NCBI RefSeq assembly: GCF_039522935.1
Contig: NZ_BAAAEI010000020.1
Coordinates: forward strand, 186,001 to 250,000
Source: Bowmanella denitrificans
GTDB taxonomy: Bacteria; Pseudomonadota; Gammaproteobacteria; Enterobacterales; Alteromonadaceae
Length of the DNA: 64,000 nucleotides
Reading direction: 5' to 3'
The position numbers were made by a program, and so were the translations under genes. Below, in pieces: positions 42,040 to 51,317 of this stretch. Every line of letters starts with the position of its first letter. Position 1 is the first letter of the stretch. The notes beneath the pieces were generated by a model, which made no database searches, was not told the origin of the DNA, and saw nothing but the letters and a program-made list of their open reading frames with translations.

Positions 42040-42165
42040 ACCTTGCAACCATTCCTACGCCGGTATTATCCGGATCAGGTGTAAGGGTTTGCTTAGCCGC
42101 AGTATCTGCGGTCGCATCTCAGCCTTTTGCTCCGACAACGGAGGTGGCACCCCTTGGCCTTTGGC
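42040..42165 (-). promoter_or_regulatory. TPP riboswitch (THI element)
   Basis: The minus strand contains the conserved aptamer blocks in order: GGGGTGCC, GGCTGAGATGCGACC, ACCCTTACACCTGATCCGG, then ATAATACCGGCGTAGGAA. The CTGAGA bulge binds the pyrimidine ring and the GCG/GGATAATxCC region binds the pyrophosphate. The receptor gene begins about 75 bases downstream. No T-run terminator is present, so control is likely translational. Confidence 0.96.
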
Positions 42166-42248
42166 TTTATAACAAGCCGATGTGAATTGTAACAGGCCTG
42201 TCACAGCTTTGCCTAGGCATGTTTCAGCCGCCAGCTATATGGCTTTAA

Positions 42249-42836
42249 TTATGGCTTCTTCACTTTGGCCTGGCTGATGTGCGCCGTCAGCACTTGCTGC
42301 ATGGCTTTTTGCACTGGCATATCCAATGGTTCACAGCGGCTGCGCGGCAGGTATAGTAAATGCCCGCCAACCTGATAGCTCAGAGGCACATACACGGCAA
42401 TAACATCCTGGTCGGCGGCGAAATCGATCTGTTCATTGGTAACAAAACCAATCATGCGAATATCGTCGTGCAGGGTAACTAACACCACCTTTTGCAATTC
42501 GTCCTGGCTGGAGCCGGAAAACAGCTTAAGAATGTCCTTAGCGCTGCCATATAGGGTTTTCACCAGAGGAATACGCTCAAGCAGGGACTCAAACCAATGA
42601 AATAAATGTTTGACCAGATAAAGCTGAACCAGAATACCCAGCACAAAAATAATCGCCAGGCCCGAAACCACGCCCATTCCGGGTACATACCAGCCTTGTG
42701 GCAGCAAATAGCTAAGCGGTACACTGAGTAACGACTCTGACCAATTGAAAAACCAGTACAAAGCGCCAAAGGTAATAGCCAGTGGCAGACTGAACAACAT
42801 ACCCCGGGCAAAAATCTGCGAAACCGACGACCTCAT
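42249..42836 (-). CDS. DUF502 family inner-membrane protein
   Basis: A 195-residue protein with two N-terminal membrane helices (about 9-30 and 55-80). A soluble domain carries the DUF502 signature LLERIPLVKTLYGSAKDIL, then VVLVTLHDDIRMIGFVT and AVYVPLSYQVGGHLLYLP. Function is unknown; the family is widespread. It stands alone, upstream of the thiamine operon on the same strand but separated from it by the riboswitch. Confidence 0.85.
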   Translation of the reverse strand: MRSSVSQIFARGMLFSLPLAITFGALYWFFNWSESLLSVPLSYLLPQGWYVPGMGVVSGLAIIFVLGILVQLYLVKHLFHWFESLLERIPLVKTLYGSAKDILKLFSGSSQDELQKVVLVTLHDDIRMIGFVTNEQIDFAADQDVIAVYVPLSYQVGGHLLYLPRSRCEPLDMPVQKAMQQVLTAHISQAKVKKP

Positions 42837-43085
42837 GAAAAGCCTTAAAACATTGTCAAGGCAGGCAATGTAGCATTGGTCTGTGACAAATCAACAGGTC
42901 ATGCAGATAATTCAGTGAACTGGTGGTTTATTCAGCCATAAAACACTTGGCTATTTAGCCCGCAAACTAGTCGTTCTCACCATCCCCCAGCCACCCCCAT
43001 ATAGTATTTACTTAAAAATCAAAAACTTAAAATGGGCTTATAAATTGCTAGGACATGTATCGATTAAAACCAACCAGGAAAAACC

Positions 43086-44084
43086 ATGCGATCATCGCCC
43101 TCCCCCCTGTTATGTGCCAGCCTGCTGCTAAGCTTTTGCTGCAGCGCCACCTTACAGGCTGAAGCCAGCAGAGCAGATAACATAGACAGCCTGTTGCAAC
43201 AACACCACTACAATCCTGCAGAGTTGGCGCAACCTGCCTACCAGGCTATCCGACAAGAAACAGCAACACTGGATGCACAGATACCCGATCCCATTGAATT
43301 TTCCAGAGCCTTTAATCAGCTCTGGCAACAGGGGCCGTTTTCCCATGTACGCCTGGCCAAGCGCCAGCAAAGTGCAGAGGAGTTAGCCGCCTTTCTGGAC
43401 GGAATGAATGTTGGTGGACAAGGGGCAATTCTGACCTGGCAGGATAATATTGCCATACTGACAGTCAATACCATGATGGGCCAGGATACCATCCGGCAAA
43501 TCGACGAAGCCTATGAAAAACTCAGCGACGCCCAGGCCTTAGTGATTGACCTGCGCCATAATGAAGGCGGTGCCTTTGCCGTACGCCCGTTGGTCGCACA
43601 TTTGCTTGAGCAGCCACTTGCCGCCGGAGCCTTTGCCAGTCGCCAATGGTTTTTACAGCAGCAACGCGCCCCTGAATCGCAGGACTGGCTGGCATTACCC
43701 GCCTGGCAAGGTTGGTCGATTCGCTCTTTCTGGCAGGACGTACAAAAGCAGTCGCTGACCAAGGTGGAATTTCAGCCTGCCAGCCCACGCTTTGACAGGC
43801 AGGTTTATGTGTTAACCAGTCGTCAAACTGCCAGTGCTGCTGAACTGGCCGCAGCCGCCATGGCGATGTTACCCAATGTCACACTGGTGGGTGAAACCAC
43901 GGCGGGGAAAATGCTGTCGCAAACCCTGTTCGACTTAGACCAGTACGCACAACTCTTCCTGCCAATAGCCGACTATTTCAGTCTTAATCTTGGTCGAATA
44001 GAAGGGCAAGGTGTCACACCGGATATCCACACCAGCGCAGAGAATGCCATGGCAGATGCACTGAAACTGGCCACCAGGCATTAA
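43086..44084 (+). CDS. S41 family peptidase-like periplasmic protein
   Basis: A 332-residue protein with a signal peptide ending near LQAEA. The tail-specific protease (S41) core is present: ALVIDLRHNEGG, then the nucleophile segment TSRQTASAAEL with Ser250, and the general-base Lys275 in GETTAGK. No PDZ domain is visible. The region between residues 185 and 235 is a Trp-rich insertion. The substrate is unknown. Its last four bases overlap the convergent Blh-like gene. Confidence 0.85.
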   Translation: MRSSPSPLLCASLLLSFCCSATLQAEASRADNIDSLLQQHHYNPAELAQPAYQAIRQETATLDAQIPDPIEFSRAFNQLWQQGPFSHVRLAKRQQSAEELAAFLDGMNVGGQGAILTWQDNIAILTVNTMMGQDTIRQIDEAYEKLSDAQALVIDLRHNEGGAFAVRPLVAHLLEQPLAAGAFASRQWFLQQQRAPESQDWLALPAWQGWSIRSFWQDVQKQSLTKVEFQPASPRFDRQVYVLTSRQTASAAELAAAAMAMLPNVTLVGETTAGKMLSQTLFDLDQYAQLFLPIADYFSLNLGRIEGQGVTPDIHTSAENAMADALKLATRH

Positions 44085-44953
44085 GGCTTTTGTCCCAGCA
44101 TATTCACCGGCACCTTCAGATAAATCTGGCCATTGTCTTCAGGCTCTGGCCATTTGCCTGCACGAATATTGACCTGAATACTCGGCACAATCAGGCGTGG
44201 TACAGCCAGGGTCACATCCCTGGTCTGGCGTGTTTGCACAAATACCGCTTCACTGGTCTTGGCGCTGATATGGATATTGTGGGCTTTATGTTCGGCCACG
44301 GTGGCCATATAGGCCAGCGCCCGCCCTTGTGGCTGATAGTCATGTCCCACATAAATACGGATGTCATCCCCCAAAGCATAAAGCTTTTGTACCGATTGAT
44401 AGAGCAGAGCGGCACTGCCGCCGGGGAAATCGCAGCGAGCCGTACCGGCATCCGGCATAAACAAGCTGTCTCCCACAAAGGCATTGCCATCTATGACATA
44501 ACTTAAACTGTCATTGGTATGCCCGGGCGTCGCTAACACTGTTCCTTGCATGTCACCCAAACTAAATTTGTCGCCTTCATAAAACAGATGGTCAAAGTCA
44601 CTGCCATCGAGGGGCAAACTGTCATGCAGATTAAAGATGCTTTGGAAGGTTCGCTGAACTTTGGTAATCCCCTGACCAATGGCAATCAGCCCGCCGAGCT
44701 TGGTTTTAAGATACTGTGCGGCGGTTAAATGGTCAGCATGCGCATGGGTTTCCAAGATCCACTTCACCTGCAGGTTCTGATGCGCAACATGCTCGATCAG
44801 TCTGTCGGCAAAGGCGGTGTGACTGCGACCGGCGGCATAGTCAAAGTCCAGAACAGGGTCAATGATAGCCGCCTCGCCGCTATCAGGATCACTGAGAATA
44901 TAACTCAGGGTTGAACTGTCCTGATGAAAAAAAGTGTCAACACGCAGTGCCAT
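44081..44953 (-). CDS. Blh-type MBL-fold persulfide dioxygenase
   Basis: A 290-residue metallo-beta-lactamase-fold enzyme of the ETHE1/Blh group, which oxidises glutathione persulfide to sulfite. The metal site is THAHADHL (His70, His72, Asp74, His75), with a later ATPGHTNDS and GDSLFMPDAGTARCDFPGG. The last is characteristic of Blh proteins encoded in bigR operons. AGGAGGGG precedes the ATG at 44953; the frame is open 22 codons upstream. It is divergent from the TSUP-rhodanese pair. Confidence 0.85.
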   Translation of the reverse strand: MALRVDTFFHQDSSTLSYILSDPDSGEAAIIDPVLDFDYAAGRSHTAFADRLIEHVAHQNLQVKWILETHAHADHLTAAQYLKTKLGGLIAIGQGITKVQRTFQSIFNLHDSLPLDGSDFDHLFYEGDKFSLGDMQGTVLATPGHTNDSLSYVIDGNAFVGDSLFMPDAGTARCDFPGGSAALLYQSVQKLYALGDDIRIYVGHDYQPQGRALAYMATVAEHKAHNIHISAKTSEAVFVQTRQTRDVTLAVPRLIVPSIQVNIRAGKWPEPEDNGQIYLKVPVNMLGQKP

Positions 44954-45050
44954 AAATACCCCTCCTGATGAAAATTCCGCCTTGAACTTTAGCAAAACAC
45001 GAAATAACATACAACACAAGGTTATAAACTTATTCCAAAGAGAGATAACG

Positions 45051-45797
45051 ATGCAGTTAGCCCTTCTTGCCGCCGCAGGAATTGGTCTGAGTCTGGGAAT
45101 ATTAGGTTCCGGGGGGTCTGTGCTAGCGTTACCTCTGCTTGTCTATCTTGCCGGTCAGGATGTTAAGCAGGCCATTGCCGGATCATTGTTTATCGTAGCG
45201 ATGATTAGTCTCGCCACCTTGCTATTCAGCCCTGCCAAGCGGCAGATAAACTGGCGTCTGGCTTGGCAATTAGGTATCAGTGGCGCGCTGGGTGGGTATA
45301 TTGGTGCCTACGCCGGACAATTCGTTCACCCACTGCTGCAGTTGCTGATCTTTGCCACTCTGATGCTGATTGCCGCCCAAGCTATGTGGCGGCATCAAGA
45401 AACAACCGCAAACCATTCCAGCACTTACGTTATCGTTATCGCAGGAACTCTCGCTGGTGCATTGACCAGCTTTACCGGTGCTGGCGGTGGATTTATGCTG
45501 GTACCTGTTTTAGTCAGGTTTGCAGGTCAGGACTTTTTCCACGCCAGAGCTACCAGTTTGCTATTGATATTTAGTAATGCCGTATTGGCGCTGCTTGCCA
45601 ATCTGAAATTTCAGTCGAACTGGCAACTGGACTGGACGCTACTGTTGGCCATCAGCGCGCTAGGAATTATCGGCAGTCTGAGCGGCCGTTACTGGTCAGC
45701 AAGTTGGTCACAACAGCGTTTGCGTCGTGGCTTTGCCCTGTTATTAGTCATTATTGCTTTGTTTATTGTCGGACACAGTCTATTGGAGGTCATATGA
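45051..45797 (+). CDS. TSUP (TauE/SafE) family sulfur-anion exporter
   Basis: A 248-residue inner-membrane protein with about eight helices in two similar halves (GIGLSLGILGSGGSVLALPL and GTLAGALTSFTGAGGGFMLV). TSUP proteins move sulfite, thiosulfate or related anions. Placed next to a persulfide dioxygenase, export of the sulfite product is likely. The ATG at 45051 has AGAGA upstream; the frame is open for 39 codons before it, over the divergent gene. Its stop overlaps the rhodanese start (ATGA). Confidence 0.85.
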   Translation: MQLALLAAAGIGLSLGILGSGGSVLALPLLVYLAGQDVKQAIAGSLFIVAMISLATLLFSPAKRQINWRLAWQLGISGALGGYIGAYAGQFVHPLLQLLIFATLMLIAAQAMWRHQETTANHSSTYVIVIAGTLAGALTSFTGAGGGFMLVPVLVRFAGQDFFHARATSLLLIFSNAVLALLANLKFQSNWQLDWTLLLAISALGIIGSLSGRYWSASWSQQRLRRGFALLLVIIALFIVGHSLLEVI

Positions 45798-46183
45798 TTA
45801 AATCCGCCCCACAGTTGGTCGCTGAAGCCAAGCAGCGTATCAAGGAAGTCCCTATCAGTACCCTGGAACAACAACTGGCACACCCCATTATAGTGCTGGA
45901 TGTACGTGAGCCAGACGAATACAGACAAGGCTTTGTCCCCGGTGCACTGAATCTGCCACGGGGCATCTTAGAAACCAGCCTGACTAATCTGCCGCAGGCC
46001 AGAGGCGCCGAGGCCCCTTTAGAAGAATTGGCAGAGCAGGATATGTATTTGTATTGCCGCAGTGGCGCCCGTTCCGCATTGGCCGCAGAGTCGCTGATGC
46101 GCATGGGGTTTACCAGGGTCTACTCGGTGGAAGGCGGGTTTGAAGCCTGGAAAAAAGCCAATCTGCGTATTGAAATGCCATAA
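45794..46183 (+). CDS. single-domain rhodanese (sulfurtransferase)
   Basis: A 129-residue rhodanese domain with LDVREPDEYRQGFVPGALNL and the active-site loop LYCRSGARS, nucleophile Cys88. It transfers sulfane sulfur, probably between persulfide and sulfite or glutathione. There is no signal peptide, so it is cytoplasmic. GGAGGT precedes the ATG, and the start overlaps the TSUP stop by four bases, so the two are co-translated. Confidence 0.9.
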   Translation: MIKSAPQLVAEAKQRIKEVPISTLEQQLAHPIIVLDVREPDEYRQGFVPGALNLPRGILETSLTNLPQARGAEAPLEELAEQDMYLYCRSGARSALAAESLMRMGFTRVYSVEGGFEAWKKANLRIEMP

Positions 46184-46209
46184 GGGGCTCTCCTTCTTAC
46201 GTCACGATT

Positions 46210-46254
46210 GTCGGACTCAAGTCCGACCCACAGTGGGTCGGAATTCATTCCGAC
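46210..46254. repeat. REP-like cluster of three overlapping palindromes
   Basis: GTCGGACT/AGTCCGAC (46210-46227), CGACCCA/TGGGTCG (46224-46240) and GTCGGAAT/ATTCCGAC (46237-46254) overlap at their ends. All stems share GTCGGA. This alternating structure resembles REP/BIME elements of gammaproteobacteria. It lies just after the rhodanese gene. Confidence 0.7.
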
Positions 46255-46261
46255 ATCCCGG

Positions 46262-46310
46262 CCTCACGCCTCACACCTCACACCTCACACCTCACACCTC
46301 ACACCTCACA
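46262..46310. repeat. seven tandem copies of CCTCACA
   Basis: CCTCAC followed by A or G is repeated seven times in a row (first copy CCTCACG). It is a simple 7-bp microsatellite located 109 bases before the RND gene. Copy number may vary by slippage. Confidence 0.92.
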
Positions 46311-46418
46311 CATGCAACATTACTTTAGAAAAAAGCGAAATAAACAATGACAGAAACTTTTTCATCCGCTATATTTCGTATTATTCTAAATTAGATAAAC
46401 CTGATATTAGAGCATCTG

Positions 46419-48944
46419 ATGGTCAACACTGTTTTGAATATCGCTATCCATTATCGCAAGTGGGTGTATTGGGGCCTGCTGTTACTAACCCTGATATTTG
46501 TCGCCCAATTGCCAAAGATTCAGATCGATACCGATCCTGAAAATATGCTCAATGCCGCTAACCCCGAGCGCGTATTCCACAACCAGGCAAAAGCCACATT
46601 TGCCATGCACGACACCATAGTGGTTGGCGTGGTGAATCAGCAGAGTATCTACAATCCGCAAACATTGTCGGCGCTGGTTGATGTGACCGAGTATGCAATG
46701 AGCATAGAGGGGGTGGTGCAGGCCGATTTGATGTCTCTGGCCAATGTCGACAATATCAGTCAGGCGCAACCTGGCACCATCAGATTTGAATGGATGATGA
46801 AATCTGCCCCCAGCGACTTAGCGGGCGCGCAACGTATTCGCGAGCAGGCTGAGAGATTACCGCTGCTGCGTAATACGCTGGTATCCGGCGACGGCAAAGC
46901 AGCAGCACTGTACGTGCCTATCGTCGATAAAAACCAAAGCTACGCCATAGCCCGGGATCTGAAGGCCCATATTGCCAGTCTGGGCAGCCAGGATGAGTGG
47001 CATATAACGGGTTTGCCGGTAGCCGAAGACAGATTCGGCTACGAAATGTTTGTGCAGATGGGTATCTCAGCCCCCCTGGCAGGCTTGACCATTTTCCTGC
47101 TGCTTTGGGTATTTTTCCGCAATATTCCCTTTGTGCTGCCCGCCATGATTGTCGCCATGGCAACCGTGCTGATTACCATGGGAGCACTCATCGGCATGGG
47201 ATTTACCGTGCATATTATGTCATCCATGATCGCTATCTTCCTAATGCCCATCGCCGTGGTGGACTCAGTGCATATACTCTCTGAATTCGCCGATCGACAT
47301 AAACCTGGGCAACAGGCCAGCCACACTATTCGCCAGGTTATGGGGCACCTGTTCACTCCTATGTTATTTACTTCGGTAACGTCCACCGTTGGCTTTCTAT
47401 CCCTGATGTTAACGCCGATTCCTCCTGTACAGATTTTTGGTGCGTTCGTGGGCAGCGGCATCATGCTGGCCTTTGTACTAACCGTCATTTTTGTTCCGGC
47501 TTATCTGTCCGGTCTGAATGACCATACGCTGTCCCGCCTGCTGGAAAAACTACCCAAAGAGCAGGATTCGAAACTGACTCCAGCGCTGCGTAAGCTTGGC
47601 AAACTGGCAGGCAGCCATGCCAAACTCTGGTTATTGGGATTTGCCGCCCTGTTTGCGTTGTCTGTGTATGGTATTAGCCTGATCAATATTAACGACAACC
47701 CGGTTCGCTGGTTTAAAGCGGACCATGAACTGCGCATTGCCGACAGCGTGCTGAACCAACACTTTGCCGGCACCTACGATGCCTTTTTGGTGTTAACGGA
47801 TACGAACAATCTAAGCCACGAGGCAATTCAAGCCATTGCCGGTATCGCGGGTGAGAAACAAATGTCTGACGCCACCCGCACCTGGCTCAGGCAGCAAGCC
47901 GGTATTCTGGAACAAGACGATGATCTGTCTGCCTTGCTAATGGCCATTGATGACAAAAGTTTCGAACTCAGCAACGACACAGACATCGCATTGTTAGCCA
48001 CTTTGCAGGCCGATGTGGAATCATTGTCCAGTCAAGCAAAGCGCTTTTTATCGCCGTCGGTTCTGGACTACATAAGCCAGCTACAGGTCCACTTGCAAAG
48101 CAGCGGCCTGGTAGGCAAGTCCAACAGTCTGGCCGATGTGGTTAAAACCGTGAACCGGGAATTACGCTCTGGCACCGAGACTGACTTTGTTCTGCCCTCC
48201 TCTGCCAACGGTGTGGCACAAACACTCCTGCAGTATCAGTCTTCGCACCGCCCTGGGGATCTATGGCACTTTGTCACACCGAATTACCGTCAAAGCCTGG
48301 TATGGCTGCAACTGACCAGTGGTGACAATCAGGATATGACGGCCGTTGTTGAATTGGTTGAACGCTATATACAAGATCATCCGCTGCCTGACGGATTGCA
48401 ATTGAACTGGGCCGGCAAGGCATATCTGAACGTGGTCTGGCAACAGGAAATGGTGGCCGGCATGCTCGACAGTCTGCTTGGCGCCTTTGTGATTGTACTG
48501 GTGATGATGGTGTTACTGTTCCGCTCTCTGGCCTTCGGTATTCTAGCCATGTTGCCACTGACGCTTACCATCAGCCTGATATACGGCCTGATCGGCTGGT
48601 TGGGTAAGGATTACGATATGCCCATTGCTGTGCTGTCATCACTGACCCTGGGCCTGTCGGTGGACTTTGCCATTCATTTTATTGAGCGTTTACGGGCGAC
48701 CTGGGCCGAACATAAGGACTGGCAGCAAACCCTGGCATTAATGTTTGAAGAGCCAGCGCGAGCTATCAGTCGTAATGCGATTGTTATCGCCATGGGCTTT
48801 ACGCCACTGCTGTTTGCCCCATTGGTGCCTTATGTCACGGTCGGCGTATTCCTTGCCAGCATCATGGCAATTTCTGCCCTGGTGACATTGGTGATGCTCC
48901 CTTCACTGGCCACGCTGGTCCGTTCCTGGCTGTTTAAATCCTGA
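46419..48944 (+). CDS. MMPL/RND-type exporter
   Basis: An 841-residue inner-membrane transporter with twelve predicted helices in two halves. Each half has one N-terminal helix, a large periplasmic loop and five further helices. The first half contains IAIFLMPIAVVDSVHILSEF and the second LSSLTLGLSVDFAIHFIERL, the proton-relay segments of the patched/MMPL family. It is smaller than drug-efflux RND pumps and has no membrane-fusion partner. It heads a three-gene set with a LolA-like protein and a beta barrel, suggesting export of a lipid or hydrophobic molecule; the substrate is unknown. Confidence 0.85.
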   Translation: MVNTVLNIAIHYRKWVYWGLLLLTLIFVAQLPKIQIDTDPENMLNAANPERVFHNQAKATFAMHDTIVVGVVNQQSIYNPQTLSALVDVTEYAMSIEGVVQADLMSLANVDNISQAQPGTIRFEWMMKSAPSDLAGAQRIREQAERLPLLRNTLVSGDGKAAALYVPIVDKNQSYAIARDLKAHIASLGSQDEWHITGLPVAEDRFGYEMFVQMGISAPLAGLTIFLLLWVFFRNIPFVLPAMIVAMATVLITMGALIGMGFTVHIMSSMIAIFLMPIAVVDSVHILSEFADRHKPGQQASHTIRQVMGHLFTPMLFTSVTSTVGFLSLMLTPIPPVQIFGAFVGSGIMLAFVLTVIFVPAYLSGLNDHTLSRLLEKLPKEQDSKLTPALRKLGKLAGSHAKLWLLGFAALFALSVYGISLININDNPVRWFKADHELRIADSVLNQHFAGTYDAFLVLTDTNNLSHEAIQAIAGIAGEKQMSDATRTWLRQQAGILEQDDDLSALLMAIDDKSFELSNDTDIALLATLQADVESLSSQAKRFLSPSVLDYISQLQVHLQSSGLVGKSNSLADVVKTVNRELRSGTETDFVLPSSANGVAQTLLQYQSSHRPGDLWHFVTPNYRQSLVWLQLTSGDNQDMTAVVELVERYIQDHPLPDGLQLNWAGKAYLNVVWQQEMVAGMLDSLLGAFVIVLVMMVLLFRSLAFGILAMLPLTLTISLIYGLIGWLGKDYDMPIAVLSSLTLGLSVDFAIHFIERLRATWAEHKDWQQTLALMFEEPARAISRNAIVIAMGFTPLLFAPLVPYVTVGVFLASIMAISALVTLVMLPSLATLVRSWLFKS

Positions 48945-48959
48945 CGAGGAGAATTGACA

Positions 48960-49742
48960 ATGAAAAAGCTTCTATTGCTGACCACCCTGCTGCTAAACAC
49001 TAGCATACAGGCACAGGAAGCCCGCGACATAGTCAGGCAAGCTGAGCTGGCTGCCTATTACGCCGGAGATGATGGGCGCAGTGCAGCACGCATGATCATT
49101 ACCGATAATCAGGGCCGTAAGCAAATGCGTCAGTTCACCATTTTACGCCGCGACCAGGCAGATGGCGGCTCGCAAGACATGATGGTGTTCTTCTCCCAGC
49201 CTGCCGATGTGCGCGACACCGTATTCAGGGTCGTCAAACATACTGACAGTGACGATGATCGCTGGCTGTATCTGCCGGGATTAGATCTGGTTAAACGTAT
49301 CTCGGCCGGTGACAAACGCACCTCATTTGTCGGTTCACATTTCTTTTATGAAGATGTTTCAGGCCGCAATACCGAGCTAGACGACTTCACCCTGCAGGAA
49401 CAAACCCCCGACCATTATGTGCTGGAAGGTAAACCTAAAGACCCTGCGTCAGTGGAATTCAGCCGCTACCTGGTAAAAATCGACAAGACCAGCATGCTGC
49501 CGGTGGAAATCCGTTTTTTCGACAACCAGGCGCGCGAATATAGAAAAGTGGAGGCCCTGAAAGTTGAAGACATCGATGGGCACCCGACCGTAACCCATTC
49601 CAGGGTGCAGGATTTGCTCAGCGGTGGTCAGACCGAAATGCAGTTTCGTTTTATTAAGTATGACCTTGGTCTGCCAGAGGACATCTTCTCTGAGCGCAGC
49701 TTGCGCACACCGCCGCGTGACTGGCTAAACCTTAAGGATTAA
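48960..49742 (+). CDS. outer membrane lipoprotein-sorting (LolA-like) protein
   Basis: A 260-residue periplasmic protein with a signal peptide (start MKKLLLLTTLLLNTSIQAQ). The mature part has the LolA-like beta-sheet family pattern: DNQGRKQMRQFTILRR, WLYLPGLDLVKRISAGDKRT and FVGSHFFYEDVSGR. Such proteins pair with MMPL exporters and may carry a lipid or lipoprotein across the periplasm. GAGGAG lies before the ATG at 48960. It overlaps the following gene by one base (TAATG). Confidence 0.85.
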   Translation: MKKLLLLTTLLLNTSIQAQEARDIVRQAELAAYYAGDDGRSAARMIITDNQGRKQMRQFTILRRDQADGGSQDMMVFFSQPADVRDTVFRVVKHTDSDDDRWLYLPGLDLVKRISAGDKRTSFVGSHFFYEDVSGRNTELDDFTLQEQTPDHYVLEGKPKDPASVEFSRYLVKIDKTSMLPVEIRFFDNQAREYRKVEALKVEDIDGHPTVTHSRVQDLLSGGQTEMQFRFIKYDLGLPEDIFSERSLRTPPRDWLNLKD

Positions 49743-51004
49743 TGATGAAGGTCATCTCGCTGCTTGCTATGTTGTGCAGCTTAAGCCTGTCAGCACAGGA
49801 GCAAAGCGCACAAGACGACTGGGACTTGGACTGGCAGGAACCAGGCGCGTCCCTGCCGTTTCAGGGCTTTGCTGAACTGGCACTGGGTAGTCGGCTGACT
49901 TCCAGCCATTGGAATTCGCGGGTGAGCCTGGCCGATGCCAGGCTCAGACTGGAAAAAACCGGCCAATGGCAGCAAGTTTCTGTAACCGCTAAAGCAGACG
50001 GCTGGTATGACGGCGTACAACAACAATGGCGTGGTCAGTTTCGCGAGTTGTCGGCAGGTTTTAGCTTAGGCCAGCATCTGGATGTCAAAGCGGGACGGCA
50101 GATTCTTACCTGGGGAACCGGTGACTATCTGTTTCTAAACGATCTATTTCCTAAAGACTGGCAGTCTTTCTTTGCCGGACGCCATGATGAATACCTCAAA
50201 GCCCCCTCGGATGCGGTAAAGGTATCGGGCTATTTTGACTTGGCTAATGTTGATCTGGTGTGGACCCCAAAGTTTGATCCGGACAACTATATCAACGGCG
50301 ACTACTTTTCGTTCTTTAACCCCTGGGCAGGCGGCATCATCGCCCCTGGCTTTGACGCCCTCGCACCCAGCTCTGACGAATGGGCCTTACGGCTGTTTAA
50401 AAACTTAGATGGTCGTGAGTTGGCTTTCTATGCCTATGATGGTTACAGCAAAAGTCCAGAGAGCCTGAGCCCAGAAGGACTGCCCACTTTCAGTCGCCTG
50501 CGGGTCGTAGGGGCATCCATTCGCCAAACTCTGGGGGCGGGTTTATTCAACACAGAATTGGCCTACCATGACAGCCGCCAGGACCAGGATGGCACCAACC
50601 CTGCGGTGCCAAACAGCCAGTGGCGCCTGTTACTGGGCTATGAGCAGGAGTTGGTCACTCGCTTAACCGGCGGCTTTCAGTTTTATCTGGAACACACTTT
50701 GGACCACGGTGCCTTACTCGCCCATTCACCTTTCCCACAATGGGAAAAAGAGCAGAATCGCGTGGTACTGACCAATCGGCTGACCTGGCGCAATCTGACC
50801 GATGATCTGACCTTGTCCTTATTTACCTTTTATTCCCCCACGGATCAGGATGGTTACATCAGACCTGGCCTGAGCCATCGTCTGGATGACCATTGGGCCT
50901 GGAGCCTGGGGTTAAATCTGTTCTTTGCCGACCAACAACATAGCTTTTTTGGTCAGTTCAAAGACAACAACAACGCCTGGTTGAGAGTCAGGTACAGCTT
51001 TTAG
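49742..51004 (+). CDS. outer-membrane beta-barrel protein of the DUF1302-like type
   Basis: A 420-residue protein with a short signal peptide (ending near LSLSAQE) and alternating amphipathic strands. It has GRQILTWGTGDYLFLNDLFP, a segment typical of barrel proteins found beside MMPL exporters, and ends in RVRYSF with the aromatic terminal residue. No sequence-specific substrate site is recognised. Overlap with the LolA-like gene indicates that exporter, carrier and barrel are made together. Confidence 0.75.
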   Translation: MMKVISLLAMLCSLSLSAQEQSAQDDWDLDWQEPGASLPFQGFAELALGSRLTSSHWNSRVSLADARLRLEKTGQWQQVSVTAKADGWYDGVQQQWRGQFRELSAGFSLGQHLDVKAGRQILTWGTGDYLFLNDLFPKDWQSFFAGRHDEYLKAPSDAVKVSGYFDLANVDLVWTPKFDPDNYINGDYFSFFNPWAGGIIAPGFDALAPSSDEWALRLFKNLDGRELAFYAYDGYSKSPESLSPEGLPTFSRLRVVGASIRQTLGAGLFNTELAYHDSRQDQDGTNPAVPNSQWRLLLGYEQELVTRLTGGFQFYLEHTLDHGALLAHSPFPQWEKEQNRVVLTNRLTWRNLTDDLTLSLFTFYSPTDQDGYIRPGLSHRLDDHWAWSLGLNLFFADQQHSFFGQFKDNNNAWLRVRYSF

Positions 51005-51046
51005 ATTAACGCCACCACAGTGGTTAGCGTAAAACAGGAGAATTTG

Positions 51047-51265
51047 ATGAGTGCCGAACGAGCCCTGACTGCCTTTGCCGGCTTTATGGTGTTATTATCC
51101 GTGGCCCTGACGGTATGGGTGCACCCGTATTTTGTCTGGTTTACCGTTTTTATCGGGGCCAACTTATTTCAGCAGTCCTTTACCGGTTTTTGTCCGGCGA
51201 CCATAGTACTGCGAAAAATATTCGGCTTTAAAACTGAAGCTGAATTGGCCAGGGCGGGCAAATAA
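51047..51265 (+). CDS. DUF2892 family small membrane protein
   Basis: A 72-residue protein with two membrane helices and the signature NLFQQSFTGFCPATIVLRKI. DUF2892 domains occur next to or fused with rhodaneses, as in YgaP, and in bigR-type persulfide operons. The conserved FCP motif has one Cys that could carry sulfur. AGGAG precedes the ATG at 51047. It lies 52 bases before the ArsR-type regulator gene. Confidence 0.85.
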   Translation: MSAERALTAFAGFMVLLSVALTVWVHPYFVWFTVFIGANLFQQSFTGFCPATIVLRKIFGFKTEAELARAGK

Positions 51266-51317
51266 GGGGGGCTCTTCTGATAGATAACCGTCACTGCAAT
51301 TGTAGTAAGGCTTGACC

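Noticed and set aside
43086..44084. S41-like gene considered a pseudoenzyme
   Set aside because: The nucleophile Ser250 in TASAAE and Lys275 in TAGK are both present, so an active protease is more likely despite the missing PDZ domain.
44934..45050. N-terminal extension of the TSUP exporter
   Set aside because: It overlaps the start of the divergent Blh gene, and the membrane protein clearly begins at MQLALLAAAGIGL.
46262..46310. Direct repeats considered as a CRISPR array
   Set aside because: The unit is only seven bases with no spacers, so it is a simple tandem repeat.
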